The position numbers and the translations under genes were made by a program. A DNA stretch of 64,000 nt from Tetradesmus obliquus (Eukaryota > Chlorophyta > Chlorophyceae > Sphaeropleales > Scenedesmaceae). The stretch is from positions 1,674,001 through 1,738,000 of the forward strand of contig CP126199.1 of NCBI GenBank assembly GCA_030272155.1. Direction: 5' to 3'. The notes below the pieces were generated by a model, which had not been told where the DNA came from, did no database searches, and worked only from the letters and a program-made list of their open reading frames with translations. Below are positions 10,165 through 21,612 of the stretch, piece after piece (positions within the stretch are counted from its first letter, which is position 1; every line of letters begins with the position of its first letter).

Positions 10165-13001
10165 ATGCCCAATCAGCATTGCTCAGGATGGGGCCTGGTC
10201 ATGGCAGTGTGGGTCAGTAGCTTGCTCATCGCTGGCCATGCAGTAGCTGCTCACAGAAGCCACCATCACCATCGCATTGCCAAGCACTTGAAGTCTTCCC
10301 GCAGGCTGCAGCAGCAAGAAGTGCCAGCAGCAGCAGGCGCAGTGGCAGCAGATGCCTCCATCGCAGATGTCGGCGCTGCTACCCCTGTAACCGATCTACA
10401 AGCTGCCGCTAACGCGCTGCTTGAGACAGCCGAACCCATCCCTAATCCCCCGGCAACCCGCAACACCTCAAAGAAAGCAAAAGCAAGGGCAGCAGCATTT
10501 GCAGACACAGAAGTAGAGCCTGCAGGAGGATGGCAGCGCTGTGCAGCAGAAGCCGGCAGCCGCAGCAAGAGGGCACAGACTGAGCGCCGCTTTCAGAAGA
10601 TGGTGGCAGCTATGGCAGCATCACCAGATGGCATTGCTGGAATAGCAGCAGAAGCCATGCGCGACATCCAGGTGTATATGCATGTTATAACACTCAACAG
10701 GACGGCTGGCATGGTCTACAGGGACCAGGTGGACGCCCAGATGCGGGTGAGTTACGTTACTAACATCACCATGTTATTGATAGCGTAACTGACAATGCGT
10801 CTTGTGACGTTGGAGGGCCTAAGTTTCGAGGCATCGCTCCCAGTTGGCGGCAAACATGTGCGCTCACTTCCTGTCACAAATCACATCCCTTGCCGCAGGT
10901 GCTCAACAGGGCTTACAATAAGTGGGGCTTCTCCTTCACACTCGCAAAGGCAACCATGTACAGCACCACCTCAAAAGCACTATATACAGCCAGCCCAGGC
11001 CTGCAGCCCACATCGCCAGAGTCAGTTATTAAGAAGACGCTCAGGCAGGGCGGTGCAGCCACGCTGAACATCTACGCATGGGCTCTGGGGCAGTCCCTGC
11101 TGGGCTGGGCCACTTTTCCCTGGGACTATGCGGCTGGCACGGCTGCTAAGTATGATGGCGTGGTGATCAGGGCCTCCTCTATGCCCGGAGGTAAGCAGCT
11201 TTGTGATTGAGTCAAAAGACAGGAAGCAACAGCACGCAGAGGACAGTGATGTCTCCAAATAGTCGCTCTTGCTGCAATGCAGCAATATACGATGCATCAG
11301 TGTTTATGATCGCACACAGCTCAGCTTCACATGTGTTGTATGTGCTGGCGTGCAGGCACAAGCGAGAACTACAACCTTGGAGACACTGCAACACACGAGA
11401 TCGGTCACTGGCTTGGCCTGGTGGGTGCCTTGGGTAGCTGCACCTGCCTGCTGATCATTGCCATCAGCATTGTGTAGGATTGCCAAGTCACGGGACTTGG
11501 GGCGTTCCGATATAGAACCTTGCCTGCTCGTATTCAAGAGCTTGGCAGCCACCGCCAGCAGCAGCAGCAGCAGCAGCAGCCGATATGCAATTGCACGGCA
11601 CACTACACTCTTTTGCTGCACTTATTCTGACGCTGCGATTGTCTGCCCTGCTGCTCACACGCATGTACGACGTCCCTTTTCTCTACAGTACCACACCTTC
11701 CAGGTGAGCCTGTCATCAGCTGAGGAGCATGCAGCGGCCTATGCAACCAGGACGGAAATGTCGCAGGGCCCAGCAATGGTTGTTGTTGGCAGCAGAAGTT
11801 GACATTTCATTTTGCATTGCATTATGCATAAACAGCTGCACAGGCATGCAGCTTGCAGTGTTGGACAAGCTCATCAGTAGAGTGCACACCGTGCTCATTG
11901 CTTGTCGTAGCACACAACACCCAGAGTCGTGGGTGTTTATATCTCACAGTGTCAATGGCACCCACTTTTCCGCTGCCTGCATGTATTGCAGGATGGCTGT
12001 TCAGGTGCCGGTGACAGTGTTGATGACACGCCTGCAGAGGCCTCCGCTGCCATTGGCTGCCCCAAGGCCCGTGACAGCTGCCCGCAGCTGCCAGGAGCAG
12101 ACCCAATCACGAACTTCATGGTGAGCTAGGGTTGAAGTAAAATGACGAATTCTAGACAAAGCCAGGATCTCAAAGGACGCTGGTCATGCACAGCTGCGCA
12201 CTTGCAAGAAATGCTGAGCCAGAAGACCCTCGCCAATGAAGTTTGGCGTCTTCCTCCAGCTGGCTTATTGAACAGCAAGCAGCATGCGATGTTCGGCTGT
12301 ACACAGACACCGCAGAGCATGAGTTGTAGGGGTGGTTGTAGGCTGTGGCTGCAAGGCGATTGCTGCGTAACATGGGTGGCAGCTGCACTGCGTCTGCAGT
12401 AGTGATGTCTTGCTTGTCCAGCAGTGCTGTTGCAAATGACCACACACTGATACAACCTGCTCTTCCTGCGCTGCCCTTTGTAATGTCTGCATCCTGTTGC
12501 TCTGCTTCCAACAGGACTACTCCTATGATAGGTGAGAAGCAGCGCTGTGTAGCCTGCAGGTGCTGCACTCCCTGGCAAGCAGTCACAGGTGTAGAGCATT
12601 GCGTGCTGCAGTCAGCTGTCACAGAATGCCGGCCCACCACACACTTGCATGCTGTTGTGTATCACTGTTGCATGTCTTTTGCTTGTTGCCAGTTCAATCA
12701 CACGTCCTGCTTGTCATTAATGCCAGCAACAGACAAAAAACTACGTGCAGCTTCATCAGCAGTGCTTCACTCACCATCCAGTGCTTGCTGCATGCTCAAT
12801 CATTTAACCTCCATGCTGCAGCAGCCTCGGTAGCTCCACTCACCTCTCGAGCCTTCTGCACGCCTGACAGCTGCTGACCCTGCCGCTGACCGTCTGCTGC
12901 TGCATGTTGTTCCTGCTTGCCGCAGTTGCATGGAGACGTTCACGCCAGGCCAAGGTCAGCGCATGCGGCTGCATTGGGCCACGTACCGCGCAGGAAGATA
13001 G
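10165..13001 (+). CDS. Secreted M43 (pappalysin-like) zinc metalloprotease, copy 2
   Basis: Exons 10165-10746, 10899-11190, 11356-11420, 11689-11703, 11992-12120, 12515-12531 and 12926-13001 give 391 aa. A hydrophobic N-terminus ([18 protein letters not shown]) serves as signal sequence. An in-frame ATG at 10201 is an equally good start; further in-frame codons lie upstream to 10027. The zinc motif [11 protein letters not shown] is at about residues 305-315, followed by [10 protein letters not shown], a Met-turn region NFMDYSYD and the terminal block [14 protein letters not shown]. It is clearly a tandem duplicate of the protease upstream: the introns before VLN and after DYS(F/Y)DR match in position and phase. 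The region held in one exon there is split here into exons of 15, 129 and 17 nt. A His-rich HRSHHHHR segment follows the signal. An extracellular role is inferred. Confidence 0.86.
11689..11703 (+). other. 15-nt micro-exon carrying the third zinc ligand (YHTFQ)
   Basis: Flanked by acceptor ctctacag and donor gtgagc. It supplies Y-H-T-F-Q straight after HEIGHWLGL, which completes HExxHxxGxxH. Skipping it keeps frame but removes the third zinc histidine. Confidence 0.75.
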
Positions 13002-13342
13002 TATTACAATAGTGTTTCAACAGTGTTACAATATGGTCAACATGACAAGCCGCTGCTGGCTGCTGCAGCTAGCAGGCACATTCAGCGACAGCAGTTGTGC
13101 TGCTGCTTGTAGCAGCAGCGTAGTGACAGCATGCAGATTGGCTGCCAGGCTGCGTGTATGTGTATACGAGGCAGGTGCAAGGATAGTGCCGCCTGTGTAC
13201 TGCGCTGGTTTATCAGGTACCTGAACCAGCCATGGCATCTGCTGGCTGCTGGATTGATGTACTTATCACTTCTGTACCTGCTGTGTAGTGGATGTATAGC
13301 ACTTACTGAGCTGCTTGGGCATGATCATGCACGATTGACTGT

Positions 13343-13347
13343 TGTAA
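13343..13347 (+). terminator. Candidate TGTAA poly(A) signal, protease copy 2
   Basis: TGTAA about 340 bases after the stop at 13001. Confidence 0.5.
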
Positions 13348-13582
13348 GATGACAGTTTTAGGCATGGCAAATGCACAACTCCGCACCTGTTGTATTCAGG
13401 CATAGGGGAAAGGCCAGCGTCCACCTCTGCAGAGCTTTGGATTTGTGCTCTGGCATTGTGATCACAAGGATGATGTCGCACATGCATGTACATTGCGGCA
13501 CATGCCGCATTGTGGCATTGCATTTTTGACAGCCGCCAGCATCTCTGGTGGATGTTGCGGCAGCACCAGTATGGGACTGTGT

Positions 13583-13718
13583 CATGTCACGTGACAATCA
13601 GGCGGGGTGTGCAGGACATGTCACATGACAATCAGGCGGGGTGTGCAGGACATGTCACGTGACAATCAGGCGGGGTGTGCAGGACATGTCACGTGACAAT
13701 CAGGCGGGGTGTGCAGGA
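13583..13718 (+). repeat. Four tandem 34-bp repeats centred on a CACGTG palindrome
   Basis: Four head-to-tail copies, nearly identical; copy 2 has CACATG. Three carry the perfect 12-bp palindrome TGTCACGTGACA, which contains a CACGTG G-box/E-box. Each unit ends with AATCAGGCGGGGTGTGCAGGA. A fifth copy is truncated at about 13719. Confidence 0.95.
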
Positions 13719-14194
13719 CATGTGTTTGTTCCTCCACATGCATTGCTGGCAACAGCACAGCGCAGCCAGCGTTGAGTCACTGTGCTCAGTTCGAAAGCGT
13801 GTTCTCAGGCTGATATGAGCTCGTGCTGAACGAGTGTTGCCGCAAAACATGCGGCAGGGTTGATGCCCTCAGGCTGTGGGACCTCCCACAATGTGTATGT
13901 CAACATTGCGGTTTGACAGGTCTACCTTTCCCACAGGGAGCATTACAGTGCTCTTTGTTCAGCAATAAGGCGCAATCGGAATGTGGGCATGTCATGTTAA
14001 CATTGTGGCCATGACTCATCTGAGCATGCATGTTACTGCAGTACCTGTTGTGAGCCAGTCTACCAGTGCCACTAAGAGCACTACAGCACTCTACGTGTAG
14101 CAATCAGGCGCAATGCGGACTCCGCATCCTGCATTCAGATGCAGGCATGTTTTTTGGTGGTCATGACTCATCTAAGTATGCATGGTTTGATGGT

Positions 14195-14344
14195 GCTGCA
14201 GTACCTGCCGCAGCTTTTGCGTTGCGTTATCGATGCACCAGGCATGATCATGGTCATGACCTGCTGAAATGGTACTGCAGTACCTGCCGCAGCATTTGCC
14301 TTGCGTTATCGATGCACCGGGCATGATCATTGTCATGACCTGCT
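14195..14344 (+). repeat. Tandem duplication of about 79 bp
   Basis: The block running from GTACCTGCCGCAGC through a GTTATCGATGCACC core to GGTCATGACCTGCT occurs twice, at about 14201 and 14280. A more distant relative lies at about 13930-14060. Confidence 0.8.
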
Positions 14345-15020
14345 CCTTTCAATGGTTGAAGCTCAGCCAGGTCTTGTACCTCAGTTGCACTGCCACAAAT
14401 GCAGTTGCCCCGCTGGCCCCATGGGGCATTGGCAATGCGGCATACGCCTGTTGACTGGTACTACGCAGATCTGTTCACTGGCACGCCAGCGGCCGGTGAT
14501 GCGTCGTGTGTCAGCTGTAGGAAGTGACAGAGGCTGCAAATGTATTCATGGTACTGCCAAAGCAGTAGCATTTACTCAGGTAACATGAAGCTGCTTGTAA
14601 CTCTGCTTTTGACTTGCTGTGTTGCTAGGTTTCACGTGCTACTGCGTTTCTTTGCTTTCTACATGTCTGCTGCGGCAGCAGCCAGTGATGCCCCGCAGAG
14701 CTGCCGGCAGGCAGCTAGTGACCCAACAGCAATACCGCATTGCAATGTTGTGGCAGCAAGCTGCGGCCACCAAATGACTCATGATCGGATCTTCTGTAGT
14801 GGATCTTCTCTAGCCCAGCATTACCCAATCAGGGTGGTGCTCAAAAACCAGTGCTCAAAACCTGGAAAGACACTTTGACTTGTTACACTTCAGCTACAAA
14901 ATCCATGATCCAAACCAGCTACATCCGTCCTTCACAGCCCACACCCGCCTCCCGCACACATGTCTAGAACTCAGAAGCCGATACAACACCCTGCGGCAAG
15001 CAGCATGGCAGCGAACGTGG

Positions 15021-15025
15021 TTACA
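15021..15025 (-). terminator. Candidate TGTAA poly(A) signal for bL33
   Basis: TTACA on the + strand (TGTAA on the - strand), about 415 bases downstream of the bL33 stop. Confidence 0.45.
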
Positions 15026-15438
15026 ATCAGAAGGTAGATCATTTCAGTAGGTTGGAATTGATGCACCTGGGAACAGCACACATATCTTGCCAACATGGAT
15101 GGTCTATGAACACACATGCTGTTGAAGCATGCACACTGCTGCATGAAGCAAGCAATGCGCCTTTCTGCACGGCATTCCGTCAGCAAGCGCATAGCAGCTT
15201 AGCCTGGCAACCATCACTGGCCACGGCTGCCTAGAATCGCCTGACATGCAGCTGCACACAAGCTGCTTGAATATCCCCGCTTTCTTCCTTATGCAGTTGC
15301 TGCATGCAAGTACAGCCAGCTGCAACACAGCCCCCCTTTCAGCTCTACATGCTCGAAATGGATTACCCTGCCAGCCACGCAGCAACCTGCCAGCCTAGCA
15401 GCTGCCACTGCCACTCACCATCCGCTGCTGCCGCCCAT

Positions 15439-15646
15439 TTACTTGACCTCCCTGTGCACTGTGTACTTCTGCAAGTGGGGGTTGTACTTCTTGAGCTCCA
15501 GGCGCTCTGGTGTGTTCCTGCGGTTCTGCGGGCAGCAAAACCACCGCCGTGGCGAGCAGATATAGAGCACGTTTGACATTGAACCGAACCAGGAGAGGCA
15601 GGCAACGGGTAGAGAGGACGGCGTCAGCAATGTGAGCTCTAAGGTG

Positions 15647-15678
<32 letters not shown>

Positions 15679-16246
15679 CCTCGTCTTGTAAGGACCTGTG
15701 GGTGTCAGCTGTGTTGGGGTGCTGCACACTCAGGCTGCACCAGCAGCCACAGCTAGCACGCAAGCAACTGTAGCTGCCCTGAGGCTGGCGGAAACTCATC
15801 ACTGTTATCACGCAAGTATCGAAGTATGATGCTGCAGCAGCAGGGACTAATTGCCCAGGCCTGCCAACAAGCGCTGCATAACTGCTGTGCAAGAGGCTGC
15901 TGCAGAGCTGCATGAAGCACGAAACTGTTGATGAAGTGTTGACGTTCCAGGCATTTGCTTTGCTGTCACATTAGCACTGCTGACTGCTGCTGCCACCGCT
16001 GCTGCTGCTCCACCTGAAGCTGGTCCACACCTTCTGTGTGCAGTAGCGAGAGGGTGTAGCACCAATGCCACGGGCCTCTGTGCACTCCAGGGTGACGATG
16101 ATACGCACACCCTTCTTCTTCGCCATGGTCACCACGCTCCTGAAGCTAGTGGTGCTGGGGGCAGGAGCAGCAGCCACCCTGTAGCTCATGCGGTTGCCCA
16201 GCAGCGGGTTGCTGAGGGCACCTGCCTTCATGATAGAGGCCTGCAT
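15439..16246 (-). CDS. PRPL33: Plastid large ribosomal subunit protein bL33c, nucleus-encoded
   Basis: Exon 1 is 16246-16031 and exon 2 is 15525-15439 (- strand), giving 100 aa. About 40 residues rich in Ser, Ala, Arg and Pro form a plausible transit peptide. The mature start is [17 protein letters not shown]. Exon 2 encodes [18 protein letters not shown] then TVHREVK, the standard bL33 C-terminus. It is expected in the 50S subunit of plastid ribosomes. Where many bL33 proteins have C-x2-C after VTLE, this one reads ECTEAR, so one zinc-ribbon cysteine is missing. The gene is divergent from the ArsB-like permease, with 420 bp between the start codons. Confidence 0.92.
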
Positions 16247-16666
16247 GATTGCTGCTGGTTGCTGCGGTTGCTAGCGCGAATGCAAAAGCTGGCTGCTTGA
16301 GCAGTGAACTCGTGGCGGAATCGCTCTCGCCGGCTTCGAACACGCAACAACACCTCGCAGCACAAACAACAACAACGAAAGACTTAGTAACAGCAAAACG
16401 AAGCCAATGGACCTTCAAGCACAAAGCTGTCATTTCGCCCACCCCTTTCCAAGGGCTTAGCACCTCAAGTGCAGCAGCAGAAACCGTAGTATGTTTTTTG
16501 CAGAATAAAAAACAGAAGATTCCGCTGGTGTGTGCTTACCTTGGTCAGAAAGATGCGAGAGTCCCTCCCAGCTTATGCCTCCCAGCTTACGCTGTTGCAT
16601 CGCTAAAATGATGTCTGGTTTACATGTTGAAGTGTAACAGATGCAACTGAACAACACGAACTGGTC
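16247..16666. promoter_or_regulatory. Short divergent promoter between bL33 and the ArsB-like permease
   Basis: Only 420 bp separate the two ATGs, so the region must hold both promoters and 5'UTRs. I see no clear TATA box or named element. Confidence 0.5.
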
Positions 16667-19600
16667 ATGCAGTTTCAGGAGGTTGCTGCCCTGGTCATCT
16701 TCTGTGCAGTGATAGCTTTGGTAGTGCTGCTGGTGCTGGTGCCCGTCTCGGTGCAGCTGCCGGCATGGAGGAGGGGCTCATCAGGCTTGAAACTTCCTCT
16801 GCACTATTCTGGAGTGCCGGTGGTCGGCGTCCTGGCTATGCTGGCCACTGGCAGTTTGAATGGCAGGACACTTGCTGCTGGCATCGTTGGCGACGCAACG
16901 CTGAAGCCATATGGCATCCTCATCCTGTTCATGGCCTTGGCTTACATCTCGACAAGCCTTGACATGACTGGCTGCTTCGGCTGGCTGGTGAGACAGCAGG
17001 CCGGGCCTGGTCTGAAATTTGACCTGTATCAGGAACAGCCAAGGCCATATGTCAGCATGCAGTGGTAGCTGCAATTCAATTGGTCAAGGGGCATCAGTTG
17101 TGTTGGTTTGACCACCAACGCTTCCCATTGACTGGCAGTTGACCTGCGCACTGCTTGCAGGCACTGCACATCACGCGGCGCAGCAAAGGCAACGGCAGGC
17201 TGCTGTTCCTGCTCTACTTTGCAGTCAGCAGCATCATCACAGTCTTCACCAGCAACGACATAGCCATCATGACCCTCACGGTGAGTCCAAGCCTGGCTGG
17301 AACTCAGCAACAGCAGCAGCAGCAACGGCTTGAGTAGCAGTTGTTTTACATCCTGCCAGAAGTGCCTGGATTGGCAGGCTAGCACCTAGCTGGTGCTGTG
17401 CTGCTGTCCTGCAAGCGCCACACATTTGAAATCCAGCACTGTGTTGCTGCACTGATGCTGATCAGGTGATGCCCTGCAACAAGCCAAGCAGCTGCAGCAG
17501 GATTGACTTGGCTATGACACGGCCGAGTAGCCTCCTTGCAGCAGTGTCTGTCTGCCTTTTCCTGCAGCTGACAGGGCTGCCTGCTGCTGCTGCTCTGCTG
17601 CTTCTCCCGCCTATCACAGCCCATCATCTACTACTTCTCCGCAGCAACAGGCACGGATGCAGTGCCATACCTCACAGCCATGTTCACAGCAGCCAACATC
17701 TGGTCCATGCTGCTCTTTGTCGGTGAGTGCCCAGCTGGCGACAGCGCTGCAGACTGCTGAGAACAGACATTTGAATCGCACACAGCAGCTGCGAGGCGCT
17801 CAAATGGGGCACCTGCACCTCCTGGGGGCACTATAGAGACCCAGCAGCACATTTTAGAGCAAGGCTTATGTATAGGAACTAACAAGTTGCTCATGTCGTG
17901 CAGCGCATGAGGGATTGCGTGCGTCCGTGCAGCCAGTAAATGACATGTGGAAATGGGGGTCCCGCTGCCGCACTGCTTGCAGGAAACCCCACCAACATCA
18001 TCGTGGCTGTGGCCTACCAGATGAGCTTTGGGGATTACAGCAGGTGGATGGCGCTGCCAACCCTTGGTGCGTTGCAGCAGAAGGTCTGCACTCAGCTTTG
18101 CTTGTATAGTGCAGCCCTGCTGTGTTTACTTGCAGCGATGGGCGGCATCAGCGGTAGAATTGCTGCAGCTGGCATGCGGCTGGTTATTGTGCCGATGAGC
18201 TTTTGTCCCAACAGCTAATTCACTGTCGTGCATATGTCCGTGTTCTGCCTTGCTGTTGTTGCATCGCCCCCCCCCCCCCCCCCCCCAGGTGCCGGTTTGG
18301 GTTGCCTAGCAGTGCTGCTGCTCGTGCACGCGCGCCGCATGCCAAAGCACCTAGCCCTACCAGACCTGCAGCCTGCGCTACTGCTGCTGGATAAGCCAGG
18401 CGCAGCTTTTGGCAGTTTTAATATCTTGGGTTGCTTGGGGCTGCTTGCTGCAGCTCCATCACTAGGATGGGAGCTCTGGCCTGTTACACTGGTGTGTGCC
18501 GGTCTGCATGCAGTGTACAACTTTGTAGCGTATGTAGTATTGAAGGGCCGCTGGTGCAGGCAGCTGCAGGCACCGCAACCGCAGCCTCTGGATGTTCCTG
18601 CAGCAGAGGCAGCTGCAGCCAGACAGTCGCAGCCAGCGCATGTAGCAGCAGTAGCTGCTTCAACAGCAGCAGCAGCAGCAGGCACAAGCGAGCCTGCCGC
18701 TAGAGCTCTACGGGCTGTGCCTGACCTACCAGCAGTGCACGGACCTGATGCCAGCAGCAGCTTGCAGGAGCGCGGTGGTGCAGCAGCAGATGAGGAATGC
18801 AGCCACAGTTTGCCGGCACAGCAGGATGTATCCAGTGTTGAGCTGACAGGCGTTGCTGCACAGCAGCAGCAGCAGCAGCTGGAGCAGCAGCAGCAAGAGC
18901 AGCAGCTGTCACAACACAGCCAGCAGGACAGCCTGGTTCAGTTACCTGCTGGGAAAGCAGAGCAGCTGCGGCGGCAGGACACAGCAGGTGCATCAGAAGT
19001 TGACGTACAAGTCGGCATTTGTGATGGCAGCAGCAGCACTGGTGGCGGTGCAAAGCCTGCATTTGCAGACACAGCAGCAGCAGCAGGGGCGGCTGCTGGT
19101 GCTGCAGGATTGCTGCAGGATTTGCGGGCTCCTAGCTTTGGCAGGGTGCTGCGGGCGCTGCCATATGAGGTAGGTGTGAGGCTTGCTGGCTGCAGTTGGT
19201 TGTCAAGTCTTGTTGCAGCGTGAGCGTCGCTTGACAAACATGTTGCGTGACACGCTGCCAAGGTGCATGGTCAGCTGCAGGTGAGCGAAGCGACTTTCTT
19301 TGAATCATCTGATTGGCAATAAGAAGTCTTGTCAGTGGCACTCACCAAGCTGTGAGCTGCAGCTGTACCTGTGCTGGGCTTGCGCACTTGGTACCTTGTC
19401 CTGCAGGTGGTGTGCAACTGCAGCAGCGCATGTTCTGAACTCACACCATGTGTACCCTTTGTTCCTGCAGGTCGTGCCGTTCGTGCTGGGCATGTTCGTC
19501 CTGGTGGAGGGCTCATGTGTTTGCTGTACAACTTCAGCAGCGACTGTGTTGAAGTCAATACAACCTTTGTACCTTCCCTGCAGGTGGTGCCAATTGTGCT

Positions 19601-20598
19601 GGGCATGTTCATCCTGGTGCAGGCTGACACGATTGCTGTTCAACTGGTGAAGCTTCTTTGTTGAACTCAAACCCTTTGTACCTTACGTGTGCCTTTCATG
19701 CAGGTTGTGCCGTTTGTGCTGGGCATGTTCATTCTGGTGGAGGGCCTGAATGCAACAGGCTGGGTGGACCGGCTGGCATGGTGGCTGGGCAGCGGTGTGC
19801 GTGGCAGCGTGTGGGCGGCGCTGTTTGCTGTTGGGTCCTTCAGCGTGCTGCTGGCTAATCTGGCAAACAACCAGGTGGGTGCTGGGGCTGTGTGCGTGGG
19901 GGTGCCAGCGTTGCAGCCTTGGCTAAGCGTGCGGCATGAGCAACATGCGCCTGGTGTGCAGTGCAGTCTTGAATTGTGGGGTGTTGCAGTAGGTCCAGCA
20001 GCTGTGCTTGCGTGCATGCTGTCAACAGCAGATGCGTTCGCCCAGGTGCAGCCTTCCCTGCACATCAACTGTCGGCATTTCGGCACATAACCATTTGTGC
20101 TGCTTGGCATGCCCTCACAAAGCCCCTCCCCGTCACTGATATGTGTCAGCGCTGCACAGGTTATTTGACTCTTTGCTTGCGCCGCTCTGTCTGCTGCAGC
20201 CGATGACGATCCTTATGACCAGGGTCTGTATGAGCCCTGTGTTTGCACAGGCAGCAGCAGCGGCAGCAGCTGGCGCTCCAGCTGCTGGCGGCCTCATCAG
20301 CAGCGGCAGCAGCAGCAACGCTGACCTGTCAAGCCCCACCAGCATGGCTAGCATGGCAGATGGCAGCAGCAGGGTGCCGATTGGCGCCGCTTTTGCTGTC
20401 GTCATCGCTTCAAACGTTGCCGCCAACTTCACGGTGATGGGTGCGCTTGCAGGAATCATGTTTGTGAACATCCTGCAGCGCAAGGGACTTCGCACTGTGA
20501 ACTATGCAACATTCAGCAGGCTGATGTTGCCGTCTGGCCTGGTGAGCGCTGTGCTGGCGCTGGCTATCCTAGGTGCTGAGCTGGTGCTGTGGCAATAG
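16667..20598 (+). CDS. ArsB/NhaD-type (ion transporter superfamily) permease
   Basis: Exons 16667-16987, 17161-17280, 17620-17722, 17983-18066, 18289-19169, 19704-19874 and 20200-20598 give 692 aa. There are many hydrophobic segments. Family-like signatures are FTSNDIAIMTLTPIIYYFS, the half-site GNPTNIIVAVAYQMSFGDYS, and LANNQPMTILMTRV in the second half. The fold matches the ArsB/NhaD/citrate-permease superfamily; arsenite or Na+ export are possibilities, and the substrate cannot be read from sequence. A roughly 250-residue Gln/Ala/Ser-rich, probably cytosolic insertion (within about 18540-19120) sits between the two membrane halves, unlike bacterial ArsB. The acceptor of exon 5 follows a run of 20 C. 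Intron 5 carries two extra copies of the start of exon 6. A reductase-like CDC25/ACR2 gene lies 6.5 kb downstream. Confidence 0.8.
18267..18288 (+). other. Homopolymer 3' splice site: C20 then AG
   Basis: Twenty consecutive C followed directly by AG at the acceptor of permease exon 5. The complementary G20 could form a quadruplex. Confidence 0.85.
19400..19745 (+). repeat. Upstream copies of the permease exon 6 start
   Basis: Copies at about 19471-19512 and 19584-19622 precede the intact exon at 19704. Each has a tgcag acceptor and encodes VVPFVLGMF(V/I)LVEG-like residues before lapsing into intron-like sequence. Periods are about 113 and 120 bp. The preceding intron motif (cctttgtacctt) is repeated too. 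A weaker fourth trace lies at about 19400-19425. Confidence 0.9.
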
Positions 20599-21612
20599 AG
20601 CCGCTCTAGCGGCTGCGTGCCTGGTTACTGCTGCTTGCTTTAGCACGGCAGTTTGTGCAGGGCTCTCTTGTATAGCGTTGTTGTAGCTGCTGCACCTGCA
20701 GATGGGCTGGTATAAAGCAGGTGTTTGCACATATGCACCTATTGCTGCCTGTGAACTCAACCTCATCTCATTGCTGGCCGTGCTGTGACAGCAGCATACA
20801 GCTCTGATGCTGCTGAGATTGCAGCCTTGATGCTGTCGTCGTTGCACATACCTGATTATTTTGCAGAGTGCAGACAGTTTGTGCCTATAGTGTCATACAG
20901 GCAGTTACCTGCAGGCAGGAACTGTCTTACCTAGCTGTACACAGAAGTAGCTGGGCTGTTCAGCCTGCCGTACAATTACATCACCTGTCAACTCAGTATC
21001 TGTGCCATGCGGCTCGTGAGATTTTGTGATTTGAATGCGTTGGCTGCCTGCAGCTGCTGTATGGTTTGTGTATTGCATGGTCAGCGCCAGCTGTTTCTTG
21101 CACCAGCAAGCAGTGCAGTGCGCTGGCTTGAATGGTACAGCTTCTATTGTCACTCAGCTATCACTCCGCCCGTCAGGCGTCTGCTTGATCATGTTATCAG
21201 TTGCATATTCGTGCGTGTGTTGGCAGGCACAGCATAGACATGTTAGAGAGACCACCATTGCACTGTCAAGTGAGAGGTGCATGGCCCAGTCACCATGGTT
21301 GCTGTTGTGCAGTTGAGCACGGCAACCGTGGTGATTTGTAAATTGTTAACATCATGACCCAATGGTACGTTGTCTCCTTTCACCAGGCTTGCCACACCGC
21401 GGTTTGCCAGGGACGAGGTGTAACCACATGAAGCCGTAAATTTGGCACAGGCAGTCTGCTAGCTTTGTATCGCATTCAAAATCGTTGATTAAGATTGGAT
21501 TGACAGTAACGATCGTCGATAAAATCACTTGAAGCAGCGCTGCCTTCCCGCTGCAGTCTCTCGATGCACTGACGTCAAGTCAATTACTTTATCTTAGCAT
21601 TGATTTGATATC
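20599..21612. other. Intergenic between permease and HCF173
   Basis: No gene seen. TGTAA motifs at 21337-21341 and about 21419 may end the permease transcript. An AT-richer block at about 21440-21610 is the likely HCF173 promoter/5'UTR. Confidence 0.5.

Larger units (their letters stand above)
13002..15438. other. Convergent intergenic region with several repeats
   Basis: Lies between the second protease (+) and bL33 (-). It holds a TGTAA at 13343-13347 for the protease, four 34-bp repeats at 13583-13718, and related blocks at 13930-14340 including a tandem pair with a period of about 79 bp. A reverse-strand TGTAA at 15021-15025 suits bL33. No gene is supported. Confidence 0.6.

Noticed and set aside
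13583..13718. CRISPR-like array
   Set aside because: The 34-bp units are directly tandem with no spacers, and the genome is eukaryotic.
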